Shown here piece after piece: positions 1 through 8,079 of a DNA stretch of 64,000 nucleotides (its first letter is position 1; every line of letters begins with the position of its first letter). This DNA comes from Streptomyces venezuelae (lineage in GTDB: Bacteria; Actinomycetota; Actinomycetes; Streptomycetales; Streptomycetaceae): positions 6,324,001-6,388,000 of the forward strand of contig NZ_CP029192.1 of assembly GCF_008642315.1 (NCBI RefSeq). The letters run 5' to 3'. Position numbers and translations under genes: made by a program. Under the pieces are notes generated by a model. The model saw only the letters and a program-made list of their open reading frames with translations. It made no database searches and was not told the DNA's origin.

Positions 1-872
1 TGCTGCTGCGTGAGCTGGCGGCGCTGTACGGGGCCGCGGCCACCGGGGCCCCCGACGGCCTGCCCGCCGCCGAGAGCCTTCCGCAGCCGGGCGAGTACGC
101 GCGCTGGCAGCGCGAGCAGACCCGTACGCAGGACAAGGGCCGCCTGGTCGACTACTGGGCGCGGGAGTTGGCGGGCGCGCGGTACGGGATGCCGCTGCCG
201 CTTGACCGGGTCCGTCCGGCGGAGCTGAGCGGTGCGGGCGACGTCGTCCTGTTCACGGTGGACAAGGAGGCGCGCGCCGACGTGGAGGCGCTGGCGCGAC
301 GGCACCGTACGACTCCCTTCGTGGTGACGGCGGCCGCGTTCGCGCGGCTGGTCGCTGAGGTGGGGGAGCAGGGCCCTGACGTCGTGCTCGGCATCTCCCA
401 CGCCAACCGCGAGCGGCGCGAGTTCGAGGCGCTGGCGGCCTGCACGGTGTCGTCCTTCACGCTGCGGGTCCGGGGCGATGCGGACGCGTCGTTCGGGGAG
501 CTGGTGGACCGGGCGGCGCGGGCCGCGGTCGGTGCCATCGACCATGCGGCGCCGCTCCGCGCGGTGGCGGCGGACGTGGGTGCGGTGCTGGGCACGGAGG
601 TGCCGGACCGGCTGCCGCTGGGGTTCCAGTACCAGAGCTCGCTGGAGACCGAGGTCGAACTGCCGGGCCTGGCCACGGCGGTCGAGGACCTCGCGGTCCC
701 GGGCGCACGCTCCGAGTTCAACTTCGGGCTGATCCCGACGGGCGACGTGCTCTCCGGGTATCTGGAGTACTCGACCGACCTGTGGGACCGGTCCACGGTC
801 GAGGCCTGGACCGAGGCGTACGTGCGGCTCCTGGCGAAGGAGGTGGGGGAGGCGCTCCGGGGCGAGAGGTGA
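1..872 (+). CDS. NRPS condensation domain protein, 3' part only
   Basis: This open frame enters from the left edge (first whole codon at base 3) and ends with TGA at 870-872. The residues match the C-terminal half of a nonribosomal peptide synthetase condensation domain: an early YARWQRE segment, a DYW segment, then VVLGISHANRERREFEAL and a FQYQSS stretch typical of the C-lobe, and a closing segment resembling the usual end of such domains (YSTDLWDRSTVEAW). The protein stops right after the domain, with no adenylation, carrier or thioesterase domain behind it. It is therefore either a free-standing condensation/acyltransferase protein or a synthetase ending in a C domain. The HHxxxDG active site would lie outside the window. 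The family assignment is firm; substrate and product cannot be told. Confidence 0.85.
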   Translation, partial: LLRELAALYGAAATGAPDGLPAAESLPQPGEYARWQREQTRTQDKGRLVDYWARELAGARYGMPLPLDRVRPAELSGAGDVVLFTVDKEARADVEALARRHRTTPFVVTAAAFARLVAEVGEQGPDVVLGISHANRERREFEALAACTVSSFTLRVRGDADASFGELVDRAARAAVGAIDHAAPLRAVAADVGAVLGTEVPDRLPLGFQYQSSLETEVELPGLATAVEDLAVPGARSEFNFGLIPTGDVLSGYLEYSTDLWDRSTVEAWTEAYVRLLAKEVGEALRGER

Positions 873-1075
873 GTCCGGGGGGAGGGGGCCACGTGGGGTG
901 AGAGGGGCACGTGCGCTGCACGGCCGGAATTGGTCGTGACATGTCAAGAATCATCAAGCCTTGCCTTGTCACTCCAAGGTCCCTGTGCCTCAATGGGCGG
1001 CGGGCCGGACAGCTGACTACCCGTCAGGAATGCGAGGCCCCCGCCCTCCCCCCACCCCACGAAGGCAGGTCCCCC

Positions 1076-1549
1076 ATGCGGAACGGCAGACTCGGCAGAG
1101 GAATCGGCACGGCTCTCGGCGTCGGCGCCCTCGCCGTCGGTGCGCTCGCGACGGCGCCCGCGGCGGGCGCCGTCGAACCGCAGAGCGCCACGCTCTCGTT
1201 CGACTGCGGAACGTACGGCTCGGGCACGGCGACGCTCTCCGCGAGCCAGGACGGCACCAGCGCGACCATCGAGGTGTCGACCTCGGCGATAAAGGCCCCG
1301 ATCGACATCGGAGCGGGCTCGGTGAACTCGACGCTCACCCTCGCGAAGAACGGCTCGGGGACGACCGACTTCACCGGCAGCTCCAACCCGGCCATCCCGG
1401 CGGGCGGCGACGTCTCCACCGGACCGCTCACCGGGACCGTCGCCGCGGGCGACAGCCTGGAGGGCACGTCCCTGAAGATCGTCGTCTTCGGCCTCACGGT
1501 GACGTGCGACGCGACGTCGGCGCAGTCACCGGGACCGTTCGTCTTCTGA
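1076..1549 (+). CDS. Small secreted protein of unknown function
   Basis: The protein has 157 residues. It starts with a Sec signal peptide: a basic n-region (MRNGRLGRG), an Ala/Gly/Leu core, and a likely AxA cleavage near residue 35. The mature part is rich in Ser, Thr and Gly and looks like an all-beta extracellular domain. It has two cysteines, one near the start (FDCGTYG) and one near the end (VTCDA), that could form one disulfide. The ATG at 1076 is chosen because a purine-rich site (GAAGGCAGG) lies just upstream and the signal peptide begins there; the frame stays open upstream without a plausible start. The gene stands alone, convergent with the next one. I do not recognise a named family. 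Confidence 0.8.
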   Translation: MRNGRLGRGIGTALGVGALAVGALATAPAAGAVEPQSATLSFDCGTYGSGTATLSASQDGTSATIEVSTSAIKAPIDIGAGSVNSTLTLAKNGSGTTDFTGSSNPAIPAGGDVSTGPLTGTVAAGDSLEGTSLKIVVFGLTVTCDATSAQSPGPFVF

Positions 1550-1573
1550 CCCGCACCCTCCGACCCGCACCCC

Positions 1574-2323
1574 TCACACCGCGGCGAGGGGGCGCCAGTA
1601 CTGCTCCGTCCCCTCGTCGCGTACGACGTAACCGAGCTCCCGTACCGTCCCGCCGAGGTCACCGGCGTCCCGCGGCGCCTTCCGCTTCAGCGCGGCCTCG
1701 CGCGCCGCGAGCAGCGCGTGGACCTCGGCGGGGAGGTCCGGGGTGCCGGGAATCCAGCGGCGGAACAGTGCCGCGTGCGGGTCGCTGTCCCGCCACGGGT
1801 AACCGTGTGCGCGGAACGCCCCGGCCAGCGCGGCGGCGCGCGGTGCGTGCGCGCCGCGCACGAGTTCGCCCGAATCCGTGCCGAGCAGCACGAGCTGCTT
1901 GCCGTCGAGGAACACCGCCGAGACGTCGGCGCGTGCGAAGGCCCGGGGCCGGCTGTCCCGCACGACCTCCACCCGCTCGTCGGTGAGCGTCAGGCTCATC
2001 TCCTCCGCGTGCGCGGCGAGGACGAGCAGGACACCGGCGACGAGGCCCGCCGCCACGAAGAGCCCGAGCTGCCAGGGCGCGTCGAGCCTGCCGAGGAACT
2101 CGATGCCGTCCCGCCACGGCAGTACCGGCGACCCGGACGCCCAGCGGGCGAACGGCGGCAGCGCGAGCCCGAGCAGCAGCCCGAGGAGCGGCGTGCCGAC
2201 GAGCAGCACCAGCAGGTCGCTCCGCGGGTGACCGAGGCGGGTGGCCGCGCCTGGCGCCCCGCCGTCCTCCTCGCCGTACCGCCCGCCCCGTACCTCGCTG
2301 TTCCCGCGCTCTTTGCCCGGCAT
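1574..2323 (-). CDS. YqeB-like membrane protein
   Basis: The protein has 249 residues. After a charged, disordered N-terminus there are two hydrophobic segments (around LLVLLVGTPLLGLLLGLAL and LGLFVAAGLVAGVLLVLA), followed by a soluble domain that resembles a pleckstrin-like fold (SLTLTDERVEVV, VFLDGKQLVLLGTDSGELVRG). This arrangement fits the YqeB family of Bacillus and Streptomyces, whose role is unknown. The ATG at 2323 is preceded on the minus strand by GGAG at good spacing; the frame is open further upstream but without a convincing start. The neighbour on the left is convergent and the phosphotransferase gene on the right is divergent, so it is probably monocistronic. The family name is recalled, not searched. 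Confidence 0.7.
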   Translation of the reverse strand: MPGKERGNSEVRGGRYGEEDGGAPGAATRLGHPRSDLLVLLVGTPLLGLLLGLALPPFARWASGSPVLPWRDGIEFLGRLDAPWQLGLFVAAGLVAGVLLVLAAHAEEMSLTLTDERVEVVRDSRPRAFARADVSAVFLDGKQLVLLGTDSGELVRGAHAPRAAALAGAFRAHGYPWRDSDPHAALFRRWIPGTPDLPAEVHALLAAREAALKRKAPRDAGDLGGTVRELGYVVRDEGTEQYWRPLAAV

Positions 2324-2484
2324 CTCGTGGACTCCGTTCCGCCCGTCGACCGTCTTCACTCCGGACGCTAGGAGGGAGGAGGGGCGTCGCACAGCGGCCG
2401 AAAGTCGGTCCCGCACCTACTTCGGTAGCCATCCCCCGCGAAACCCGGTCGCCGTCGCGCCACGGCGCCTCTACCGTGCCGATC

Positions 2485-3414
2485 ATGCTTCCCGAAGTGA
2501 CCACGGACGAAGAGTGGGACCGCGTCGTCCCCGACGACACGATCGTGCGGCCCGCCGCCGAGGACCTGTGCGCCCGCCTCGGGCTCGCCGGGGCGCGCCT
2601 CACCCGCTACTCCGCGGGCTCCCAGCCGGTCTACGCGGTCGGCGACGCCCACGTACTGAAGCTGTTCCCCGGGACGGCCGCGCGGGACGCCGTCACCGAG
2701 GCCCGCGTCCTCGGCCATGTGGAGGGCCGCCTCCCCGTCCCCACGCCCCGCCTGCATGCCGAGGGGCCGTACGAGAACGGCTGGCGCTACGTCCTGATGT
2801 CCCGCCTGCCCGGCGAGGACCTCTCCGCCGCCTGGCCGCGCATCCCGCGCGCCGACCGCGAGCGCGTCGTCACCGACGCCGCCGAAGCGCTCGCCGCGCT
2901 CCACGCGCTCGACCCGGCCCCGCTCGCCGACGTCCTCGGGCCCGGCGACTGGGGCGCGTTCGTCGACCGGCAGCGGGCCGGAGCGGTCGCCCGCCAGCGG
3001 AAGTGCGGACTGCCGGAGGCCTGGCTGGAGCAGCTCCCCGTGTTCCTGGACTCCGTGCCGCTGCCCGACGCGGGGAGCGTACGGCCGGCGCTGCTGCACA
3101 CCGAGTTCATGCGCCAGCACTTGATCGTCGACCCGGCCGACGGCTGGCGGCTCACCGGGCTCTTCGACTTCGAGCCCGCGATGATCGGCGATCCCGCGTA
3201 CGACTTCGTGGGCGTCGGCCTCTTCGTCACGCGCGCCGAACCGGGCCTGCTCGCCCGCTTCATGAAGGCGTACGGCCGGACGTTCGAGCCACGTCCGCTG
3301 CTCGCGTACACCCTGCTCCACGTGTACAGCAATCTGCCCTGGTACCTGCGGGAACTGCCCGCTCCGCCGGAGCCGACGCCGGACGCGCTGGCGGAGGCGT
3401 GGTTCGGGCGGTAG
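2485..3414 (+). CDS. Aminoglycoside/choline-kinase-like phosphotransferase
   Basis: The protein (309 residues) has the APH kinase-like fold: an N-lobe with a Lys in AHVLKLF, a hinge around YVLMSRLPGEDL, a catalytic-loop motif LLHTEFMRQH (His205) and a metal-binding LFDFEPAMIGDPAYDF (Asp228). In most of the family the loop reads HxD; here the base position is Glu207 (HTE). A conserved aromatic C-terminus follows. The likely role is ATP-dependent phosphorylation of a small hydroxylated compound; the substrate is unknown and drug resistance should not be assumed. An in-frame GTG at 2476 is an alternative start, but ATG at 2485 is preferred. The gene is divergent from the YqeB-like gene and convergent with the MOSC gene (6 bp between them). 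Confidence 0.8.
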   Translation: MLPEVTTDEEWDRVVPDDTIVRPAAEDLCARLGLAGARLTRYSAGSQPVYAVGDAHVLKLFPGTAARDAVTEARVLGHVEGRLPVPTPRLHAEGPYENGWRYVLMSRLPGEDLSAAWPRIPRADRERVVTDAAEALAALHALDPAPLADVLGPGDWGAFVDRQRAGAVARQRKCGLPEAWLEQLPVFLDSVPLPDAGSVRPALLHTEFMRQHLIVDPADGWRLTGLFDFEPAMIGDPAYDFVGVGLFVTRAEPGLLARFMKAYGRTFEPRPLLAYTLLHVYSNLPWYLRELPAPPEPTPDALAEAWFGR

Positions 3415-3420
3415 AGCCCG

Positions 3421-3963
3421 TCAGACGGTCCGCAACGGCCGGTGCGGGCCCTCCGGCAGCACGACGCCGATCGCGTCGCCGGGGCGGACCTCGCCGCCGC
3501 GGCGCACGACGCTCATCACGCCCGCCTTGTAGAAGACGGTCCCCGACGCGTCACGGCCGACGACTTTCTTCATCAGGCCGGCCTGGTAGTCGTCGATCTG
3601 CCGGCAGGGGTTGCGCAGGCCCGTGATCTCCAGGACCGCTTCGTCGCCCAGGTGCAGAAGGGCGCCGGTGGGGAGGCCCAGGAGGTCGATGCCGCGCGTG
3701 GTGACGTTCTCGCCGAGCTCGCCGGGCGCCACGGTGAAGCCGTCCTTGGCCAGCTCGTCGAAGAGCTCCTCGTGCATGAGGTGGACCTGGCGCAGGTTCG
3801 GCTGGTCCGGGTCCTGCGCGACACGGAAGCGGTGCTTCACCTTCGTACCCGCGTGCACGTCCCCCTCGACGCCGAGGCCCGTGAGCAGCGTGACGCTCTC
3901 ACGGGTCGGCTTGGTGAAGGAGTACGTTGCGTTGCTGCTGACCGCAGCGACCGTGGCGCCCAT
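3421..3963 (-). CDS. MOSC domain protein
   Basis: The protein has 180 residues and consists almost entirely of one MOSC domain, the sulfur-carrier domain found in molybdenum cofactor sulfurase and in YiiM. Visible hallmarks are GVEGDVHAGT near residues 31-40, HLMHEELFDEL, PGELGENVTTRGIDL near 80-104, and the conserved cysteine in GLRNPC (Cys120), which carries the sulfur in studied members. It lacks the beta-barrel N-terminal domain and ferredoxin module of larger MOSC proteins. It probably takes part in sulfur transfer to, or activation by, the molybdenum cofactor. It lies only 19 bp after the methyltransferase gene on the same strand and may be the third gene of a MazG-methyltransferase-MOSC transcript. 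Confidence 0.85.
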   Translation of the reverse strand: MGATVAAVSSNATYSFTKPTRESVTLLTGLGVEGDVHAGTKVKHRFRVAQDPDQPNLRQVHLMHEELFDELAKDGFTVAPGELGENVTTRGIDLLGLPTGALLHLGDEAVLEITGLRNPCRQIDDYQAGLMKKVVGRDASGTVFYKAGVMSVVRRGGEVRPGDAIGVVLPEGPHRPLRTV

Positions 3964-3982
3964 ACGGCGACCCTAACCCGCC

Positions 3983-4774
3983 TCAGCCCACCGGAACCAA
4001 GGTCAGATAGGTGATGCCGAGCACTCCGCGGTAGCCGCGCAGCCACGACGAACGCTGGGCGTCCACGCGTGCGCGGGTCTCCGCCGCCTCCGGGTGGTCG
4101 GGATGCGCCGCCAGCCACTCCTCGACGTCGGCACGGTAGCCCGACTCGAACTCCTCCCACTCGTCCACGCCCGCCGTCTCCACCCGCAGCGGGCGGAATC
4201 CGGCCTCGATCGCCGCGTCCACGAGGTCCCCCAGGTACAGGTGCTCGCCGGCGTCGGCGTCCGGCCACATCCCGGCCAGCTCCCGCGCGGTGGGCTCGCG
4301 CTCCCAGAAGCCCTCGCCGAGCACGACACGGCCGCCCGGCTCGACCAGGCCCCGCAGCGCGCGGAGCGCCTCGACGGTGGCCAGGGCGGGTGCGGCGGAG
4401 CTGAGGGCCTGGCTCGCGCCGAGGCACAGGACGACGTCGGCGGGGCCGCGGGCGGTGTCCCGCGCCGTCTCCTCGACGAACAGGACCCGGCCGTCGAGCC
4501 CGCGCTCCTTCGCGGCCGCCCGGCCGCGGTCCAGGTCCTCGCCCTTGATGTCGACGCCGATGCCGGTGGCGCCGGGGACGGCTTCGAGGACGCGGAGCAG
4601 CAACTCGCCCCACCCGCAGCCCAGATCGAGCACGGTGCGCGGACCGGACGCGGCGAGGCGCTCGACGAGCCGCTGTGCGCGGGCTTCGGAGAGGGGGCCG
4701 TGGAAGGTGAGGCGGGTGAGGCGCGGCGGCCGTTCGCCGTCGGCGGGAGTCGTCTCGCTGGTCTCAGTGGTCAT
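3983..4774 (-). CDS. SAM-dependent class I methyltransferase
   Basis: The protein (263 residues) carries the glycine-rich SAM-binding motif VLDLGCGWGE at residues 48-57, an acidic motif II (GVDIKGEDLDRGR), and the motif III/IV region around ADVVLCLGASQAL. The C-terminal part is rich in aromatic and acidic residues and ends YRGVLGITYLTLVPVG, as in uncharacterised Streptomyces methyltransferases. The likely substrate is a small molecule. The ATG at 4774 overlaps the end of the upstream MazG-like gene by 11 bp, which points to translational coupling. I chose this start over an in-frame upstream one at 4813 because the Thr/Glu-rich leader MTTETSE is the usual kind of N-terminus and the SAM motif lies at a normal distance. 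Confidence 0.85.
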   Translation of the reverse strand: MTTETSETTPADGERPPRLTRLTFHGPLSEARAQRLVERLAASGPRTVLDLGCGWGELLLRVLEAVPGATGIGVDIKGEDLDRGRAAAKERGLDGRVLFVEETARDTARGPADVVLCLGASQALSSAAPALATVEALRALRGLVEPGGRVVLGEGFWEREPTARELAGMWPDADAGEHLYLGDLVDAAIEAGFRPLRVETAGVDEWEEFESGYRADVEEWLAAHPDHPEAAETRARVDAQRSSWLRGYRGVLGITYLTLVPVG

Positions 4775-5219
4775 GAACGGGGACGCTAGCCCGACGACCG
4801 GCGGGCGGCACAACGGTTTTGGTGCCGCCGTGGGCCGTGGAGCGTTCGTCGACGCGGCGCAGGTGGTCGGCGAGGACGGCCGCCGCGTCCGGGGTGAGCG
4901 TGCGCAGGGCGACCATGGCGGTGACGATGACGTCGCAGAGCTCGGCCCGCACGTCGTCCCAGCTGTGCGTGGTGCCCTTGCGCGGGTTCTGCCCCGTGGC
5001 CCCGATCACCGCCTGCGCGACCTCGCCGACCTCTTCCGAGAGCTTCAACATGCGCAGCAGCAGGGCTGCTTGGGGCTGCTGCTGGTTGTGCGCGTCGAGC
5101 CAGGCGTGGAGCCGCTCGACGGTGGGCCAGGGGTCGCCGTCGGCGGGTTCGGCGGGTTCGGCGGGTTCGGCGGGGGAGGCGGGCTGGGCGGGGGAGGGGG
5201 GCTGCTGCTCGTCGTCCAT
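4764..5219 (-). CDS. MazG-like nucleotide pyrophosphohydrolase
   Basis: The protein has 151 residues. Residues 1-28 are low-complexity (repeated PAEPAE units) and residues 30-125 form an all-alpha MazG-type domain. The metal-binding acids are visible: EEVGE (Glu62, Glu63, Glu66) and the second pair in ELCD (Glu93, Asp96). MazG-like enzymes split nucleoside triphosphates to monophosphates and are thought to remove abnormal nucleotides; the exact substrate here is unknown. The N-terminal codons come from a 9-bp tandem repeat at 5142-5195, so this end may differ between strains. The gene leads a short run with the methyltransferase, which it overlaps by 11 bp, and possibly the MOSC gene. Confidence 0.85.
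   Translation of the reverse strand: MDDEQQPPSPAQPASPAEPAEPAEPADGDPWPTVERLHAWLDAHNQQQPQAALLLRMLKLSEEVGEVAQAVIGATGQNPRKGTTHSWDDVRAELCDVIVTAMVALRTLTPDAAAVLADHLRRVDERSTAHGGTKTVVPPAGRRASVPVHDH
5142..5195. repeat. 9-bp in-frame tandem repeat in the MazG-like gene
   Basis: Six consecutive 9-bp units (three exact GGCGGGTTC copies, then GGCGGGGGA, GGCGGGCTG and GGCGGGGGA) lie within the N-terminal coding part of the MazG-like gene. A 9-bp unit keeps the reading frame, so copy-number change would only lengthen or shorten the Pro-Ala-Glu tail. Confidence 0.85.
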
Positions 5220-5320
5220 GCCCCGCAGACTGCCACGAGCCCTGCCGTGCTTCTCCCGTCGGGCGACGGCGGGCGCCCCGGACCCGCGGGCCCGGGCCCC
5301 GCGCGCCGGGCCTCAGCGCG

Positions 5321-5896
5321 CTAGGCCCCCCGCGCCGCCGTCTCGTCGTTGTCCGCCGCGGGCTCGTCGGGTCGCGCCGCCGCGCGTACGTTCTTGTTCC
5401 TCGCGCCGATCGTCGCGAGCACCCCGACCGCCGTGCCCGCGAGTGCGGCGGGGACCATCCAGGAGCGGTTGAGGGAGTGGCCGAGCGCGTGGTCGGCGGA
5501 GTAGCGGCCGGGTCCGGTGACGGCGAGTGCGGCGGAGACCATGCCGAGGAACGCCGGGTACTCGTAGCCGCCGCCCTGGCTGAAGAAGCCGTTCGGCGCA
5601 TGCACGGCCGCTGCGCCCGCCATCGCGCCTGCCGCCGCCGAGCCCGCCGCGGGCGTCGCGAGCCCGAGCGCGAGGAGCGCGCCGCCGCCCGCCTCGCAGA
5701 GACCGGCGACGACGGCGTTCAGGCGGCCCGGCGCGTATCCGACGGATTCCATGAAGGCGCCGGTGCCCGCGACACCGCCGCCGCCGAACCAGCCGAACAG
5801 TTTCTGGGCGCCGTGGGCGGCGAGCACGCCGCCGGTTCCCGCGCGGAGCAGCAGCAGCCCGAGGTCACGGCGGTCCAGGCACGTGCAGGTGGTCAT
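5321..5896 (-). CDS. DoxX family membrane protein
   Basis: The protein has 191 residues and four hydrophobic segments. The first begins at LGLLLLRAGTGGVLAAHGAQKLFGWFGG, the classic N-terminal signature of the DoxX family, followed by a second segment with LCEAGGGALLALGLATP. The tail after about residue 165 is charged and probably cytoplasmic. DoxX proteins are small integral membrane proteins; some act with SodA in oxidative-stress complexes in mycobacteria, but most Streptomyces members have no assigned role. ATG at 5896 is preceded by AGGAG at normal spacing. It is divergent from the NTF2-like gene across about 160 bp. Confidence 0.85.
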   Translation of the reverse strand: MTTCTCLDRRDLGLLLLRAGTGGVLAAHGAQKLFGWFGGGGVAGTGAFMESVGYAPGRLNAVVAGLCEAGGGALLALGLATPAAGSAAAGAMAGAAAVHAPNGFFSQGGGYEYPAFLGMVSAALAVTGPGRYSADHALGHSLNRSWMVPAALAGTAVGVLATIGARNKNVRAAARPDEPAADNDETAARGA

Positions 5897-6054
5897 GGGA
5901 ACTCCTGGTTCGGCCCCTCGGCGGGGTGGCGGTCGCGTCCGCCTCCACCGTCCACCGGACCGGCCCCGGCCACCCGGTCACCGGGCCGTACGGGTGACGC
6001 CCGTACGGCGGGGCAGCGGTGGCGGCGGGCCGCGCCCGGTGTGAGCGTGAACCC

Positions 6055-6378
6055 ATGAGCATCCAGGTGAACCGGCTCGCGGACCCCACGGTCCGGGCCT
6101 TCGTGACCGCGGTGAACTCCCACGACAAGGCCGCCTTCGAGGCCCTGCTCGCGCCCGGCGCGACCATGTCGGACGACGGCACGGACCGTGACGTCGCCGA
6201 CTGGACGGACCGCGAGATCTTCTCGTCCAACGGCCACATGGACGTCGAGTCGGAGGCGGACGGAGGCCGCGTGCTGACGGTCTCGTACCGCAACGACGCC
6301 TGGGGGGAGATGCGTACGAAGTGGCGCTTCACCGTCGACGACGGGAAGGTCACCCGCTTCGAGACGGGCCAGGCCTGA
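6055..6378 (+). CDS. NTF2-like (SnoaL-type) small protein
   Basis: The protein has 107 residues. The pattern is that of an NTF2-like cone fold: an N-terminal helix (PTVRAFVTAVNSHDKAAFEALLAPGATMSDDG), then alternating beta strands (MDVESEADGGRVLTVSYRN, KWRFTVDDGKVTRFETGQ). Such domains are small enzymes or ligand-binding proteins, and nothing here shows which. ATG at 6055 is chosen because the family normally begins a few residues before the first helix; there is only a weak ribosome site. It is followed by a strong hairpin at 6434-6506 shared with the convergent lamin-tail gene. Confidence 0.75.
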   Translation: MSIQVNRLADPTVRAFVTAVNSHDKAAFEALLAPGATMSDDGTDRDVADWTDREIFSSNGHMDVESEADGGRVLTVSYRNDAWGEMRTKWRFTVDDGKVTRFETGQA

Positions 6379-6433
6379 CGGAACGTCGTAAGAGCGTCCG
6401 TCGAAAGGCCTTCCATCGCGGGGGTTCCGTCGC

Positions 6434-6506
6434 AGGGCGACCGTTCCGCGGCGCGGAACGTTCCCGCGGCCCCAACCGCGGGCCCCCGCCGCGGAGCGGT
6501 CGCCCT
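6434..6506. terminator. Strong inverted repeat between convergent genes
   Basis: Arms of 20 bases at 6434-6453 (AGGGCGACCGTTCCGCGGCG) and 6487-6506 pair with a single G-T type mismatch; a smaller CCGCGG hairpin sits in the loop. It lies between the stops of the NTF2-like gene and the convergent lamin-tail gene and is a candidate bidirectional terminator. No U-tract is visible, as is usual in Streptomyces. Confidence 0.7.
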
Positions 6507-6524
6507 CCCCTCCCCTGATGGTGG

Positions 6525-6995
6525 TCAGTGGCAGCTGATGGAGCCCGAGGCCAGCCGCGTCCACTTGCAGGAGTCGAGCTGCGAGCCGCTCGGCTTGATC
6601 AGGCGGGCCTTGTCGCCGGTGTTGTTCCAGACGTAGTTGGTACGGCCCCAGTAGCGCACGCCGGAGGCGTTGGAGCCCTTGCCGGTGCGGACCTTGACGG
6701 TCTTGCCGGCGCCGATGTTGTAGCTGCCGAAGGTGTACGTGTAGCCGGTGTCGTCCTTCAGCTTGTAGCCCTTGAGCTGGACCGCCGAGCGGCCGCTGTT
6801 GTGGATGTTCACCCACTCCGCGTTCAGCGAGGAGTTCGAACGGCTGTCCCGGCCCGGGCTGTCGTACTGGATGGTGCCGAGGTGCAGACCGCCCTGGTGA
6901 CGAGCCGTCGCGGCCGACGCGGGGGACGCGGCGAGCAGCGACACCGACAGGGCGGCGGCGGCGAGGACGGCGGGGGCCGTGGTGCGTATGCGCAA
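6525..6995 (-). CDS. Secreted lamin-tail-domain protein
   Basis: The protein has about 156 residues: a Sec signal peptide ending near SPASAATA (around residue 30), then a single lamin tail (LTD) domain. Landmarks are LNAEWVNIHNSGRSAVQLKGYKLKD, YTFGSYNIGAGKTVKVRTGKG and YVWNNTGDKARLIKPSG, followed by SQLDSCKWTRLASGSISCH with two cysteines likely paired. Bacterial LTDs are immunoglobulin-like domains on exported proteins and often bind DNA, sugars or other proteins. The TTG at 6995 is preceded by GGAG six bases away; a TTG at 7007 is the other possible start and adds four residues. The gene stands alone. Confidence 0.85.
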   Translation of the reverse strand: MRIRTTAPAVLAAAALSVSLLAASPASAATARHQGGLHLGTIQYDSPGRDSRSNSSLNAEWVNIHNSGRSAVQLKGYKLKDDTGYTYTFGSYNIGAGKTVKVRTGKGSNASGVRYWGRTNYVWNNTGDKARLIKPSGSQLDSCKWTRLASGSISCH

Positions 6996-7124
6996 GGAGT
7001 GCTCCAAGTGTGAAGTTCTCGTGGAGAGGAACTGAGCATAAGGGGAGCAGTGACCCCGATTGATGCGGTAGTTCCTATTCCACTTGTGGAGATCTCGCGC
7101 CGGCCCCCGGGCCGCGCCATCGCC

Positions 7125-7946
7125 TCAGCCGCGCCCCACGTACGGCATGTTCGTCGCGAGCACCGTCGCGAACTGAACGTTCGCCTCCAGCGGCAGCTCC
7201 GCCATGTGCCGCACCGTGCGGGCCACGTCCGACACGTCCATCACCGGCTCGCTCGCCAGCTCGCCGTTGGCCTGGAGGATGCCGGACTGCATGCGTTCGG
7301 TCATGTCGGTCGCGGCGTTGCCGATGTCGATCTGGCCGACCGCGATCCGGTACGGCCTGCCGTCCAGGGAGAGGGACTTCGTCAGGCCGGTCAGGGCGTG
7401 CTTCGTCGCCGTGTACGCCACCGAGTTGGGGCGCGGGGCGTGCGCCGAGATGGAGCCGTTGTTGATGATGCGGCCGCCCTGGGGGTCCTGCTCCTTCATC
7501 TGCCGGAACGCCGCCTGCGCGCACAGGAAAGCGCCGTTCAGGTTGGTGTCGACGACGTGGCGCCAGGCGTCGTAGGGGAGTTCCTCGACCGGGACGCCGC
7601 CGGGGCCGAACGTGCCGGCGTTGTTGAAGAGGAGGTCCAGGCGGCCGAAGGCGTCGCCGACGCGGGCGAAGAGGGCCGCCACGTCCTCGGGGCGCGACAC
7701 GTCCGTACGCACGCAGACGACGGCGTCGTCCCGCGCGCCCGACCCGGCGGCCGCGAGGGCCGCCGTCTCCTCCAGGGTCTCGGTGCGGCGGCCCGCGAGC
7801 GTCACGGACCAGCCCGCGGCGAGCAGTTCGAGGGCGACGGAGCGGCCGATCCCGGACCCGGCGCCGGTCACCACGGCGACCTTGGACGAGGCTCCGGAAG
7901 GGGTGGTCCCCGACCCGTTCGATGCGGCAGTTCGCTCAGCGTTCAT
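7125..7946 (-). CDS. Short-chain dehydrogenase/reductase
   Basis: The protein (273 residues) is a classical SDR. The NAD(P)-binding motif TGAGSGIG follows VAVV near residue 25, NNAG is in [10 protein letters not shown], the catalytic Ser is in INNGSISAH, and the YxxxK motif is YTATK. Arginine residues after the first beta-strand (LAGRRTET) suggest NADP preference. The substrate is unknown. ATG at 7946 was chosen over an open upstream frame because SDR proteins begin shortly before the nucleotide motif. The gene is divergent from phoD with 133 bp between them. Confidence 0.88.
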   Translation of the reverse strand: MNAERTAASNGSGTTPSGASSKVAVVTGAGSGIGRSVALELLAAGWSVTLAGRRTETLEETAALAAAGSGARDDAVVCVRTDVSRPEDVAALFARVGDAFGRLDLLFNNAGTFGPGGVPVEELPYDAWRHVVDTNLNGAFLCAQAAFRQMKEQDPQGGRIINNGSISAHAPRPNSVAYTATKHALTGLTKSLSLDGRPYRIAVGQIDIGNAATDMTERMQSGILQANGELASEPVMDVSDVARTVRHMAELPLEANVQFATVLATNMPYVGRG

Positions 7947-8048
7947 GGCCCCGCAGCGTACGGGAGGGGCGTCCACGCGGACATCATCCGCCCGCCATAC
8001 GGGTGTTGTGTACGCGACAGTCGCGCGTCGTCCCCCACTACTTCCATG

Positions 8049-8071
8049 CCCCTGACACCAATCGTCAGGGG
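8049..8071 (+). promoter_or_regulatory. Hairpin overlapping the phoD ribosome site
   Basis: CCCCTGAC (8049-8056) and GTCAGGGG (8064-8071) form a perfect 8-bp stem with a 7-base loop. Its right arm overlaps the start of the GGGGAGGG ribosome site just before the ATG at 8080. It could reduce translation, or be a protein-binding palindrome. No clear PHO box (direct GTTCACC repeats) is visible upstream. Confidence 0.45.
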
Positions 8072-8079
8072 AGGGCCAC

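Noticed and set aside
7950..8079. PHO box ahead of phoD
   Set aside because: No direct repeats of GTTCACC-type units could be seen in either strand.
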